Below are positions 48,261-59,734 of a stretch of DNA of 64,000 nt, piece by piece (within the stretch, counting starts at the first letter, position 1; the number at the start of each line of letters is the position of its first letter). The position numbers and the translations under genes are program-made. Source of the stretch: Adiantum capillus-veneris (taxonomy: Eukaryota > Streptophyta > Polypodiopsida > Polypodiales > Pteridaceae). A model generated the notes under the pieces. That model was not told where the DNA came from. It searched no databases and worked only from the letters and a program-made list of their open reading frames with translations. The stretch is taken from positions 59,050,119-59,114,118 of the forward strand of contig CM043952.1 in the NCBI GenBank assembly GCA_014529385.2, written 5' to 3'.

Positions 48261-49582
48261 CCCTTGGTAGTGATTGCTATGGTCTCATTGGATTCATTGC
48301 CTTCAACATATTATCCCAACTTGTTAACGAGTATTTCAACAACAGAGTTCTCATCTAGGTTGGATTGTGGATCTAAGTGTTCCTCCTCTATTGGCACCTC
48401 CCTAGCTCCATCCATCTCTGCAAATTGTGGTAGCCTAACTTTCAGTTCTCCATTGACGAAAGCTCAAAGAGCTAAGAATAGCTCGGGGTCTCCTTATAGT
48501 TTAGACATGATGGTGGTTCTAACTTCTGAAGCCATGAAATCCATCAATTTGGAAATATTTAACGGCACTTTTTGGGCTTCAGTCCCTTTGACGTAGGGGA
48601 GATGGGATCTCCATTTCTTCGATAGGGTCAGGTAATCCCTCTGTAAACATTCTCTCCAACAAGAAGGGAGTATGCCCACTAGGTATGGCTAGTGGTCTAT
48701 GGACTTTGTGAGATTGATTTTGCGTAGGGAACATTGTGTCAGTAATTTGGATCTGCCTAGGTGCTGGCTCTAGATCCCTTTGGGTCTCCTCTACCAAACC
48801 CATTAATTGCTTGATTTGCTTGATCTCCTCTTTAGGGTTTGGATACGTTCCTATCTTTTTCTAGGGTCCTCGCCATTGTGGCTCACAATCTCCCTTGTTT
48901 TTTTCTTTCCAAGTGGTCGTTTTAGCCTCCATGGTCTCACCTGTATCAGAATCCTCTTTCCACGTCGTTCACATATACGAGGTTGGCACCAGTCCCTATG
49001 TTGGTCTTTGAACTGGGGTCTGACTTTGCTGCTTTTTGCGATCTCTTCCTTTGTGTTTTCTTCTTCTTTTGAGATTGGGCAATTGATGATGTGTCTCTTT
49101 TTTCAACAATATAATTTTGGTTTTGGAGCATCAATCGTGTGAGTACATTTATTGGTACCACAGGTGTACTCAGTGATGGCTCCTCGGTAACCTCAATTAA
49201 GTTCAATGGCTTTATCTTTGGCTCATTTGGATTATTAGGACATTGGGCAATCAAATGATCTGTGCCACATTGATTACACATGAGTATCAGCATTGTAGAT
49301 GTGCTCGCTTGATTGGTTTGCATTAGTGTGGCATTCTTGTAGTCTAATAGGACACTCGGCTACACGATGTGGACCCCCACACTTGTAGCATTGAAGAGGG
49401 GGTCTCTTGGCAATGTAATTGATATTTTGACCTCTTACTACAAGAGCAGCTACTTGATAGATAGGTTTGACTTGTCCCCAATAGTCGTCCATGTAGTATT
49501 GTAGACTTTCTTCAAGTGCATCAATCCCATAGGCAATAATAGGGTCTATATCTTCCTCACAGCCTTCCAAACATGTAATGGA
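48261..49582 (-). pseudogene. Element D: gag-protease linker and zinc-knuckle region
   Basis: Same order as A 3041-4400. Frames 48679-48494, 48803-48579, 49323-48946 and 49570-49274. CYKCGGPHRVAEC is the knuckle-like motif and MCNQCGTDHLIAQCP a second CCHC-like motif (CNQCGTDHLIAQC). Frame breaks in several places. Coding stops at about 49582, where element E and associated sequence interrupt; it resumes near 62735. Confidence 0.8.
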
Positions 49583-49720
49583 TTACTCACAGCCCACTTT
49601 ATTCACAGAAGTGATCCTCGGATGTGGAGGTTGTGGTCCTAGCATTGGACGTGGTAAGGGTGTTGTTTGAACAACATTTTGGGCCCTAGGGACCATGTGT
49701 TGTGACGGTTGTTCAAGAGG
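49583..49720 (-). other. Unassigned segment between D and the E LTR
   Basis: Open on the minus strand in one frame with Pro/Gln-rich sequence (PLEQPSQHMVPRAQNVVQ) similar in style to the Pro-rich part of the A/D gag, but it is not at that position in A. Either a D-specific gag segment or a further insertion fragment. Confidence 0.35.
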
Positions 49721-51628
49721 TGGGGCCGGGCAAAAAATTGTAAGCCTCTCTATAGCCCAGGATAATCATTGCACCCCGACCCACTGTATTTCACCTTCAA
49801 GACTTAAAGGTGAACAATTTGTCTACAAACCTTGCACACAACCGTGCAAGCACAGCCTTCACACTTAGCACAGCTTGATGTCAGCTCCCACTCAACACAA
49901 ACCACAATCTCTCTCTCTCTCCATCACAGCACATGTCCTGAGAGGCACACACTTTTCAACCGGCACCACACAGTAGGGGTAGAGCAAAGACGAGAAGGGG
50001 AAAATAGGCAAAGAGATGACACCAAATGTGGCTATGGCTTTCTTTGATTAACGACAAAAAAGATGACTACAACTCTGATAATCTCCTGCTAGCATGCAAA
50101 GTAGCAATCTCTGATACAACGAACAACATAGAAGCTTGGAAAAACATTGATGCCGCCTTGGCATGGCCTTCTTCTTGGAGGTGTAAACAAAAGGACCTTC
50201 GCCTTCTGTGCTCTACGAGCTCCTCCCTCCTTCCTCCTTCTTCTCCACGCACTCCTCACGTTCATGCAAAAGAAAACCCTAGGTGCCAAAAAACGGGCTC
50301 TTTTGATGCCCCCAAGCCACCCACTTTTTTCTCTCTATTTTAAGCCTCTCTTTTTTTGCATGTGACAGCATCCCTCATGGGTTTGCCTTGAGCCCCACAC
50401 CCGCGTGAGAACCCTCTTCTTTCCAAGTGGGGCACCGACGGAGCCGTCGGTGCACCCCTCCTTTACTATCAGAACTTTTGGCCCGATCGGGTGTGGGAAT
50501 GTCGCTGCCATGTCATCACCTGCCTGGCGCATAGCGCCGCCCAGGGCCTCCAGCAAACGTCGAACACGCCACCACACAGTGCCCAACGGGCAGGCCACCA
50601 TAGCCCACACTCTAGAGAGCTCTCCACTCCCTTTCGATACTCCCAATGGGACATGCTGCAACCTGTGTACCCCGTGGATTTGACCTGCCTCCCTGCATGT
50701 AGGATATACCCGGCGGCCACGTGGCACCGCCCCATGCGAGTCCTCTTTGCCCCCAAAGTTCATGATTTTCAAGGCAAGCACAAAGATAGTTTTTTTTTTC
50801 TTATTTCTTCCGGCTTTTCCCCTCTGCAAATAGGTCTAACGATCCGATCATCAGGCCGTTTGAACTCACAAAAAGCTATTTTCCAAGAGCTCACCTTCAC
50901 CTCTATGCTCCTCCCTTTGACAATTTGACGACCTCAAATGACGCACATCAAAAACTGGCAGGAAGCATCAGATGTTCCACCGCTAAGCCTTGTTGGCAAC
51001 TTCAAACTTCAATATCTGACTGATATGGGCTCTGTTTTACGTGAAGTCATTTCCAGTGGCCTCCTCACACTGCATACCTGGCACCCAAACCCAGGCGAAA
51101 CTCCAAAAACATTAGATGCACATTTCCCGAGGTGGCCAAGTGGGCACTAACCTAGCCCCCGGCAAAACTTCAATTGGGCACAACTCGCATTCCATAACTC
51201 TGATTTGCAATCTGAAAAGAAAGGTATGCTCCATAAATTAAGCACTATCCATCCATACAATGACACTCTCTTGGGCCACCTGTCCCCAACTGCCCTACCC
51301 GCAAGGATCTGCAACACATTGCAACTTCAAACTCCAATATCTTGGGCTCCGCAGCTCGGTTTGATGAGCCGTCTAGACCTGCTCCTTCAGCACTTCAAGC
51401 TCTACATATCGCAGTCAAAAAACAACACTTGGACCACCCTTCATCTAACACCCTGTCAGGCCCTATTTGGAGCCATTTTGGCCTTAAAAACCACATAAAG
51501 CATACATCTTTGCTACCACTTGCATGCACAAGTTCTTCCCATTTGCTCTACTCTTTTGCCATGCATCTACAAGCATACACATCAATGTATGTGCCCTCCG
51601 CTAGGGTTGACACACTTTGGCTGCACCA
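49721..51628 (-). repeat. Element E 3' LTR (left copy)
   Basis: Aligns with 60701-62679 from TTGTAAGCCTCTCTATAGCC (about 49739) to CTTTGGCTGCACCA (51627). Its left end is shorter than the other copy. The CT tract is only about 16 bases here (49906-49921). Confidence 0.85.
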
Positions 51629-51787
51629 TCATTGCCCAACCCTCTTGTTGAACATTTATGTTCAACCAAAAAGCACATTTATTCTTCTACCTGCTGCAAA
51701 AAGATGATAAACACTTTTCAAAATTGAGAGAAAACCAAAACACTATTGTATGTGCAAGGTCTTATTCACGGCTAGTGTAAATTTTGT

Positions 51788-52210
51788 TCAGGTTGGTTGC
51801 CCAACCCTCTCCATCAAAACCTGATGCACTACTGGCACCAATTCCCTCTCAAAATATGGCTTGAGACGCACACCATTCACCTTGTCCTTGAGAAGACGAC
51901 CATTCGTCCGCATTAGCAAATAAGTACCATTAGGAAAGGCCTGATGAACTTTGTAAGGCCCTATCCACTTCTTCTTGAAATTCTTTTGGAAGGTAAAATC
52001 TAGATAGCTTTCATACTTCATGACTAAATCCCCCTTCTCTATTCGCTTCTCTAGCAAGTGCTGGTTGAACTTTGCTACTCTTTTCTCCCACTGCTTCACA
52101 TAGAAATCTACTATACCGCTTCGCGATCCATTTTCAGAGCTTCAAGATTGGTTATCTTATCCTGCAAAATATCCTTTTGTTGATCCGCCACATACCTCTT
52201 AGTGCACCTA
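51788..52210 (-). pseudogene. Element E: integrase C-terminal domain
   Basis: The minus-strand frame 52099-51788 has EKRIEKGDLVMKYESYLDF, KKWIGPYKVHQAFPNGTYLLMRTNGRLL and VNGVRLKPYFE, homologous to the end of the B integrase. The sequence between 52100 and 52211 is out of frame. Confidence 0.82.
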
Positions 52211-53054
52211 GCTACACATGAACCGGCAACACCGCTTCCTTGCCATAGACCAACTCATAGGGGGTAAAGTTGGTAGCCACCTTGTAAGAGGTTCGGTATG
52301 CCCATAAACACTTATCAAGATTAGCTTCCCACTCTTCCACCTGTTTATATATGTACTTTGTGAGCATTTTGACTATCTGTTCATTTGCACTCTCAACCAA
52401 ACCATTGCACTGAGGATGGTATAGAGATGAAAATATACGCTGAATCCCCAACTTTTTCACTAGTGCACAACTTGCTTCTAAAACCTTGGCCTTGATCAGA
52501 AATGAGCACCCAGGGCACTACAAAAGGGAAACATATGCAATCAAAAACAAACTGAGAAACTGTAAGGGCATTTACCTCCTTTACTGCTTTTGCTTCAACC
52601 CACCTGGTAAGATAGTCAATGGCCACCACAATGTACTTCTTACCACTTGCAGACTTAGGTAGTGGACCGATGCATCCAATCCCCACTTCTCAAATGCATC
52701 CTGAGCTATGACAACCCCTTGTGGTTCAACTACTAGCCTCCTTTCACCGATCGTTTGGTATGGTAGGCATGTTTTGCACCAGTAGTGTACATCTTGTACA
52801 ATTGAAGGCCACCAAAAAGCACCCCTTAAAATGTGAAACAAAACTTGATCCTGACCCTGATGGCCACTTTCCTCATGACATTGTGCCAATACCATGCTGA
52901 TCTCCTCTTTATAAAGAACTCTTGTCAACACTCCATCTCTTCCGTGGGGGTCATCAAATCCTCTCCCACTAGAGTGAACTTCCGTGCCTTTTGAACAATT
53001 CTTCTCTTTTACAGCTTTGATAACCCCTCCGAACACTAACATGTACTCAAACAA
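52211..53054 (-). pseudogene. Element E integrase
   Basis: Three minus-strand frames. 53054-52581: zinc-binding ESGHQGQDQVLFHILRGAFWWP and CKTCLPYQT (second Cys pair changed to P-Y), WGLDASVHYL. 52686-52393: VAIDYLTRWVEAKAV and LISDQGQGFRS. 52460-52212: HPQCNGLVESANEQIVKML and FTPYELVYGKEAVLPV. D, D and E are present, with two frame breaks. Confidence 0.85.
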
Positions 53055-53640
53055 TCATCAACTTCCTTGAGAGTTTCCCTACCTGCATAAGTAGTCGGTG
53101 CCACATATAGACTTGGCACTTGAGTTTGCACTCGAATGCTAGCTAACCGATTTTCTTCTTGATTTTGCTCTCTCCTGACATGCTTGAACTGCACTTCTTC
53201 AAAAAACTTTAACAGCTTCTTTATGGAAAAAACCAATTGTTTAGAGAATCTCTTTTTACTTGCCACTGCCCCAAAAGCTATTTGATGACTAAGAGGCCAT
53301 CCCCCTTAACTATTAACCTGGAGATGCCAAATTCAACACACTGCTTGAGCCCCAAATGGAGAGTCAAGCATTCCACCTCATTATTCCTGTGAACACCCTC
53401 CAAATCATAGGCCTTTGGAAAAAAATACATCACCATGGGGGTCTTGAATGACTACACCACCTCCTGCTTTCTGCACAACCCTTCTGTAAGCACCATCAAA
53501 CCACATGGTAAAACCTCCTTCAAATCTGGTTCCTCTACGACATCCTCTTCCACCACCCTCGGGTAGGTCCGCATCCTTGTTGACCAGGATATCCGCCAAA
53601 TGAGACCTACTGGTATGGTCAATTTTAAATTCAAACTCAA
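53036..53640 (-). pseudogene. Element E: second RNase H (plant/archaeal type)
   Basis: 53640-53405 has MWFDGAYRR (first catalytic Asp) and GGGVVIQDPHGDVFFSKGL. The stretch to 53284 keeps NNEVECLTLHLGLKQ-type sequence in broken frames. 53266-53036 has LLKFFEEVQFKHVRREQNQEENRLASI (HVxREQNxxADxLA). The order after the first RNase H matches element B. Confidence 0.72.
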
Positions 53641-53644
53641 ACTC

Positions 53645-53995
53645 CTACAATTCTAGCACCCATTTCCTGATTCTCCTCCCTAGCTGTAGGTGAAGCACCA
53701 CTTCAGGCAACAAATTGTTAGATGTAAGCACATAAAACTTTCGCATGATAAAATGCACTTTGAACTTGTGGCGGCAGGCAAAGACCAAGGTCATCACCCA
53801 CTGTTCAACTTCCATATAAGATCTCTCCCCTGGGCTAATCACTCTGCTATCAAAACAGATTGGCTTGTAGCACTTACCTACCTTCTGCATCAATACGGCA
53901 CCTATAGAAATCGTACCCACCGTCATGGCCACATAAAAAGCATCCTCATTGTTAGGTGGGCATACCGTAGGCAATTGACACAATATCTCTTTCAC
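53645..53995 (-). pseudogene. Element E: first RNase H
   Basis: YVAMTVGTISIGAVLMQKVGKCYKPICFDSRVISPGERSYMEVEQWVMTLVFA and FKVHFIMRKFYVLTSNN match retroviral-type RNase H of gypsy elements. The first catalytic region reads AMTVGT where a Asp is usual. Confidence 0.82.
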
Positions 53996-54029
53996 TTTGT
54001 CAAAGGCTATCTGTGCATCCTCATTCCAT

Positions 54030-54295
54030 CAAAAACCATGAACCTGCTGGCTCAACTTTTATAGAGGGTACACATATTGGGAGAGCATCCAAAAGAACCT
54101 AGCCAAATACTTGAGTTTGTGCACAAAAGAAGTCAGACCTATCGCATCAGTGGGAGGATCCATCAGAACTAAAGCCTTCACTTTTTTAGGATCTACTTCT
54201 ATGGCCTAAAAGGTGAGCCCGTGGCTGTGCCAACTTGCACTTCTTCGGGTTCAGCTGCCCTCCTTCTTCATCTAGTCTTTGGAAACACAACTTTA
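54030..54295 (-). pseudogene. Element E: RT palm/thumb part after the Copia-4 insertion
   Basis: Minus strand from 54295: LCFQRLDEEGGQLNPKKCKLAQPRAHLLGHR, the RT strand after YxDD. It continues directly from 58028 on the other side of Copia-4 (the duplication CTTTA is counted twice). The rest of the connection (DPPTDAIGLTSFVHKL region near 54160-54110) is in broken frames. Confidence 0.82.
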
Positions 54296-54491
54296 TGAAG
54301 GGGATCGGGGAGCACCACAGACGGAGAGAGAGAGAGAGAGAGAAGGAGACACACGACACACAGATATGGGTGGGGAGACTCAAAAAGAGTGAGCAGTCCC
54401 CTATACACTTATGCTATGTATAAGGTATACAAGTCAGTGGACGCCCATACTCTGGGTGGCCGGGCAAGGCACAGACGCCTATACCCCAACA
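54296..54491 (-). repeat. Copia-4 3' LTR
   Basis: On the minus strand starts TGTTGGGGTATAGGCG (54491) and ends GATCCCCTTCA (54296). Preceded by the polypurine tract AAGTGGGAGGT (54502-54492), the same as in Copia-3. Confidence 0.93.
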
Positions 54492-54570
54492 ACCTCCCAC
54501 TTAAAGGCGATTGTGCCTTTAAGCAAGAGAACCTAGTCTAAAGACTACAAAAGGCGAGAGAAAACCGCTC

Positions 54571-55632
54571 TCAACCGATGCCCACTGGCTGGCTGTGATC
54601 GTGTGCATCCGGCTGTCCTGCTCCCGTGTAAGTCCATACACCACTAGACGTACCGCACACGTACTGCAAGTATGTACGCAATACCTGCATATCTCCCTCA
54701 TGCACTATGCCATCATCAGTCAACAAATGACTGACAACCCCAACTGCAAATGCTCCCACTACAGCTGCGATATCCGGTCTCAAGATCAGCATCTCATACA
54801 TGAGACCACCGAATGCCGATGCAATGCTAGCGAGCCCTGGTAGCTCTACGGAGCATGCATCAACATATATATCCTTGGCAATAGGCATCTCTGACTGACG
54901 AGGCGTGTCAGCCACATGCATCTCCTGACTGTCCGCAAAAGACGCATCAACCTGTCGCGCAACCTCAGAGCAAACCAGCTGCTCTAGGTGTCTGTTGGAA
55001 GATATATCCTGCACAACTATATCCCCATGGTCACTGTCGAGCATAGAAAGGAATGATTGCATAATCGCTGACATCTCAGTCTCCTCTGCAATCATCCACT
55101 GCAAACATGACCACTCAATCTGTTGTGACTCACTAGAGCTCTCATGCTCTAACTCCGTATGCATAGACTCTTGCACAACGTCCTCCTGTCGTGACTCACT
55201 AGAGCAAGACCGCTCTACCTGTCTATCCTACATAGAAGTATCTTGCACAACTGACTCTCTGCTTTGCTCAGTCACTAGCAAAGCATGCATGTCTGACTCT
55301 GTCACCTCTCTGTGTGCCTGCTCAAGTCGTGCCCCAACTGTGTACACAACGAGCTCACTACTCTGCGCTCCATGCAAAGCATCCTGCAACCCACAAGCAA
55401 AAGAGACTCGCCTGCTCTCTCGCTCTCTACCTGGCTGCGTGATCACAGAGACAACACCGTCTCTCCCGTGATCCACATGCAATGGGTAATCTGTACCACT
55501 TCTGGCACCTCTCGCAATCACTAGCGAACCCAAATGCATCACAAAATCTCGCTCTCGTAGCGAAATCTGACATCCATTATCCCGTAACTGTCTGACTGAG
55601 ATCAAATCCCGAATCTGGCACATAACGCACAC
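54571..55632 (-). pseudogene. Copia-4: Ser/Glu-rich segment with RT remnant
   Basis: One minus-strand frame from about 55632 to 54571 broken only by a TAG at 55228-55230. The first 50 residues finish the protease region (ISVRQLRDNGCQISL, LVIARGARSGTDYPLHV). The next 230 or so are Ser, Glu, Gln and His rich with recurring VVQ-D/E words (ESVVQDTSM, EDVVQESMHTE, DIVVQDISSN) and no recognised domain. The end, IASAFGGLMYEMLILRPDIAAVVG and LRTYLQYVCGTSSGVW, is the RT connection of copia elements. RNase H is cut off after it. Confidence 0.75.
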
Positions 55633-56455
55633 GACGCAGGGTAAATCTCATACCATTGGGCAAGGACAAACATACGTCTCCTGTACCCTCAATGTCATAC
55701 ACAACACCATCAGCCATGTGCACACAACCAAGTCTCCTACTAGAAAACGTGCTAAACCACTCACGATGCGATGTGACATGGAAAGTAGCATCTGAATCTA
55801 GTAACCAATGTGAAGACAATGTGCAATCCGATATGTAATCCGTAGACATAAGATCGTCTGAAGACAAGCTAGATGTAAATGTGACATCGCCGTCACAAGC
55901 ATACTCAGTAACCACCGTACTGATCTCACTAGCATCTGTCATGCCCAAGTCTGCATCACGCATGTGTCGCCTCCGTTGTCTCAAACTCCTGAAACATCGA
56001 CGCCTAATGTGCCCTCTATGTCCACAATGCCAACATGTCAAGTCTGTATGCCGTCGAGACTTGCGTGTGGGACCAATCTCTCCCATGGACATAGAAGTGG
56101 GACTAGACTCCCCAGTAGACATTGATTCCGCGTACATAGCATGTAAACTCTGCCATAAAGCATGAGTTGTAGTCTCCCTCGAGACCTGCCAGTAAACAGA
56201 CTCAACCAGATGCAAACAAATCGTAGACATGGCTAACTCATCAAGATCCAGCCAATCATCATCACACATAGAATTGGGCTTCGCCGATAAACCACGCAAG
56301 GGTTTATCCTGCCCCAAATCCGCCAATGCAACAAGCATATGTTCCTTCCAAGCAACAAAATCTACACCATCAAACTGTGTCAGACCATAACGCTGGAAGT
56401 CAAATGAAAAATCAGCCATAATGCTCGCAAAAGAGCAACCAACAATGAGTAGCAA
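55577..56455 (-). pseudogene. Copia-4 gag and protease
   Basis: The start is probably ATG at 56419 (MADFSFDFQRYGLTQFDG); the longest frame starts at 56455. The gag domain is shortened (VAWKEHMLVALADLG, DDDWLDLDELAMSTICLHLVESVY), and the centre is lost before the zinc knuckle CWHCGHRGHIRRRC. The protease reads HWLLDSDATFHVT, where the usual DSG is DSD. The frame shifts at about 55600 into the next segment. 56456-57759 is a noncoding 1.3-kb leader. Confidence 0.85.
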
Positions 56456-57759
56456 ACGTCAACCAAATCAGCCCTAAACTGGCTCGAATCGCATCAACAA
56501 AAGTCTGCAAATATGGCTGTAAAATATGGCTACAAATCAGCCCCAAAATTCAGCTCTTAAACAACTGCATAAACAAGTCACAAACATGTCCCAAATCAGC
56601 CTACAACTGAGTCATACATGGACACCTGCAAAGAGGAAACAATGGCTGAAAATTCAGCGCCCAAATAAGCCCTCAAACCTGCCTGTAAACTTGTAAACCT
56701 GTAGCTGAAACCTGCTGAAAAACCTCAAGCCATTAGTGCTCGAATCCGGCTACCTAGCTCGTAGACACACAAGCATACATCACAATACTCACTCCTATGA
56801 GTGTGCCAAGATAACTGTACGCCTATCAAACCGTGAGCGAATCACCAAGCCCACATTGTGCGGTATCGATGCATACACACGCACAAATCTCCCACCTGCA
56901 GAGAACACCGCACGCAAATGTTGAGTGCAACCTGCAATCTCTACCTAGATCACATAAATGATACGCATAAAACTCCTGGGAAAATTTCACCAGAGTTTCG
57001 TCAGTAAAATGGCCACAAAACCAGTAACCAAACTGATTGCACGCTCAAAACCATGAGCAACCAAAGCGCATCAAACCGCACTCCAAATGCATGCACCAAT
57101 CTCCACACTTTGCATACATCATTGCAAACACCTGCAAATCTAGTACACAAATATCTGCTCTACCTGTGACTGCCAAAAAACATGCTCGAGGCATACATTG
57201 TCGAGCTCAAAATGCAATCACATTAGTCTCCCTGAGCATCAAACCACATAAGGCATACATTGTATCCTCCCACCTGTGAGGAAACTTGCAGCAAATATCA
57301 CTCTCACATTTGAGAGCAAACCATGTGTGGAATCCTCGACACACAATAAACAACTGCTGCTACTGCAAAAAATTCAGCGTTCAAAATTTTAAAATTCTGA
57401 TATGACGAGCGCGTCCGGAGCATGCCAAAACCCCAAGGTAGACTCCTGGATCACATGTATCCGAGTCCGGGTGTGAAAGCTATGCCAAAAACCTCCGTTT
57501 CGAACCAAAAACGCAGCATAAACTGCCAAAAGAGGGCTGAAAAATGCAGCTCCTCAACCGTAGCTCGAATGGCTTCGAAAAGGGGGTAAAACGCCAAGAC
57601 GCTCGGTGGAAACGCTCTCGGAAAGCTGAATTTGCCGATGCTGAAGTCGAAACCCTGTTTGCACTCTTGAAAGTGCGCGCGCGGACACGATTTCGGGAAT
57701 GAAACTGGCTCTTCGCTGTCGTCGTGACTGTGCACATACGCGCTCCCTCCGCACCTACT

Positions 57760-57770
57760 CTCTGATACCA
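57760..57770 (-). other. Copia-4 primer binding site
   Basis: TGGTATCAGAG on the minus strand, two bases inside the 5' LTR end at 57773, matches the initiator Met tRNA. Confidence 0.9.
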
Positions 57771-57772
57771 AT

Positions 57773-57799
57773 TGAAGGGGATCGGGGAGCACCACAGAC

Positions 57800-57877
<78 letters not shown>

Positions 57878-58022
57878 AGACACACGACACACAGATATGG
57901 GTGGGGAGACTCAAAAAGAGTGAGCAGTCCCCTATACACTTATGCTATGTATAAGGTATACAAGTCAGTGGGCGCCCAGACTCTGGGCGGCCGGGCAAGG
58001 CACAGACGCCTATACCCCAACA
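57773..58022 (-). repeat. Copia-4 5' LTR with (GA)n
   Basis: 250 bases; (GA)n at 57809-57873 on the plus strand. Same termini as the 3' LTR. Confidence 0.93.
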
Positions 58023-58817
58023 CTTTAACTTGGACAAGTGCTCCGCTCTGGACTATAGCAACCAATGTCATCCATAAAACTCTGATAAACTTACCCAGAT
58101 ATGGTCCGAATACCCTATTCATCCAATCTTGAAATGTCACATATGCATTCACCAATCCAAAAGGCATCCGTTGATAGGCAAAGCATCCCCATGGTGAGAT
58201 GAATGTAGTCTTTAATTGATTATCTAACACGATACCAATCTGAAAGTAACCAGAAAAACCGTCCATAATGGAATACCGCTCATGTCCCATCACTTGATTC
58301 AAAATCTCATCCTAAAATGGCAAAGGGTAGTGGTTCCACTTGGTAGCAGCATTTAATGGCTTATAATCCACAAAAACCCTCCATTTCCCATTCTTCTTGG
58401 GTGTAATGACAACAGGGGAAACCCACTCAGCCTCTTTTACTGGATATAGAATACCTGCCTCCAGCAGCTTGTTGACTTTTACCACAAAGCCTCCTTTTGA
58501 ATGTCTCCCAGTCTCCTTAGTTTCTGTGCCTTTGGCTTGCACCCGAGCTTGAGAAGAATTCGATGCTCCACTCCTTTGGCTCCCCGCAAGTCTTTGTACT
58601 CCGTGGAAAACAAAACGGGATACGATGCACATAGCTTCATATAGCTGTCCTTTTCCTGCTTGGTCAGATCCTTTCCCAACATGTTCTCTACCTCGCCAGC
58701 TTCCAAACCACAAATCAGCGCCTGCGTACCGTTAGAGGATTTAGTAGAATCAACTGTGACTCCAAACAAATCCGTGTCAAGCTTTAGCGAATCTTCATCA
58801 CTCTCTTCCTCCTCCAC
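58023..58817 (-). pseudogene. Element E: reverse transcriptase before the Copia-4 insertion
   Basis: Frames 58817-58479, 58713-58312 and 58302-58023 (minus). Motifs: LLEAGILYPVKEAEWVSPVVITPKKNGKWRVFVDYKPLNAATKWNHYPLPF, DGFSGYFQI, TTFISPWGCFAYQRMPFGLVNAYVTFQDW and FGPYLGKFIRV. The catalytic stretch lies just before the insertion in a shifted frame and reads FMDDIGCYS, so both Asp residues exist. A TAG-type stop at 58312-58314 separates two pieces. Confidence 0.88.
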
Positions 58818-59260
58818 ATTATCGAGCCTTCATCATAGGTCGACTTAGTCTCATACTCGTAGCTTGTAGTGGAGCCATCTTGACCGTCCTCAGCTCCTGG
58901 GTGGAAGCAGCTTTCCCTGGTCTTCAAGTCAAGTACAATTTGTCCGTCATTTTCTCGATCCAGTAGAGTAAAAACCCTTGTTCCCCAATCCTGTTTGGCC
59001 CCGATTGCCAACAACCACAGCCTCCCCAAAATGATTGGATATACATTTTTCCCTGCCTTCATAACAAAAAAATCAATGAGGCATTTAATACCCATAACTT
59101 TTACCTTCACATCTTGGGCCACCCTCAAACACCGAGCTTTGGCATGGTTGGCCATCCTCATCTGAACATTAGACCTAACCATAGACTTGATGCCGATATC
59201 TTTCATAGCAGACTTCGTTATCACACAGACTTGGGCACCATGATCAATATATGCTTGCAC
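58784..59260 (-). pseudogene. Element E retropepsin
   Basis: AYIDHGAQVCVITKSAMKDIG holds the active site as DHG, homologous to DGG in B. Further motifs are MRMANHAKARCLRVAQDV and PIILGRLWLLAIGAKQDW. The tail is acidic and leads toward RT. The frame is open from 59260. Confidence 0.8.
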
Positions 59261-59734
59261 CTACTTCTTCCTTTCCACCAAAACTTCCACCACTGGAAGC
59301 ACATCCATGGGACTCCCCACCCTTAAGGCTAGATTATGCACCGCATGTGCATCACCTCTTACACGGGGTAGCCTTGTACTAACACTGGTTGACCACTGTC
59401 TTCTTAATCTTGGGTTCAATGCAAGCAACTGCCCAAAAGTGATGTTAGCTTTCTGTTTTTGAACGTCGCTTACCAAATCATATTCAGGATGACCTCGTCC
59501 CATCTAAAAATCTACTTGCTTGTTCTTCCTTCATTGTCTTTGTCTGCTTGACTCAGGCTACTCTTTCCCCTTGCCCACTTTCTCTTTCCCTTTCCTCGCT
59601 CTGGTTTCTCATTCTGTCTTTTTCTCCCTTCCTCCTCTTGCTCTCTTATTGGCCATAACATCAACTTCCTGTCGATCAACACCTATAATATTCACTCTTT
59701 GCACTTCATCATTACCTGGCGGAACCGATAGTGT
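59261..59734 (-). pseudogene. Element E: gag-protease linker
   Basis: 59503-59261 contains DLVSDVQKQKANITFGQLLALNPRLRRQW, closely similar in pattern to DLVQDMLMQGPKIAWPQLLRLEPRMRRQW of element B (22080-22175), which supports close relation of B and E. 59504-59734 is Glu/Arg-rich in broken frames. Confidence 0.75.

Larger units (their letters stand above)
54296..58022 (-). mobile_element. Copia-4: shortened, non-autonomous Ty1/copia element in E
   Basis: Length 3727 bases, minus strand. The 5' LTR is 57773-58022 and the 3' LTR 54296-54491. Exact duplication CTTTA at 54291-54295 and 58023-58027. LTRs differ mainly in (GA)n length (about 20 versus 65 bases). It encodes gag, zinc knuckle and protease, but integrase and nearly all of RT are missing, replaced by a Ser/Glu-rich segment, with only a remnant of the RT C-terminus. 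It needs enzymes from another copia element. Confidence 0.95.

Noticed and set aside
49832-51707. Plus-strand open frames such as 50491-50928 as host genes
   Set aside because: The region is an LTR, repeated at 60701-62679, and no protein family is recognised.
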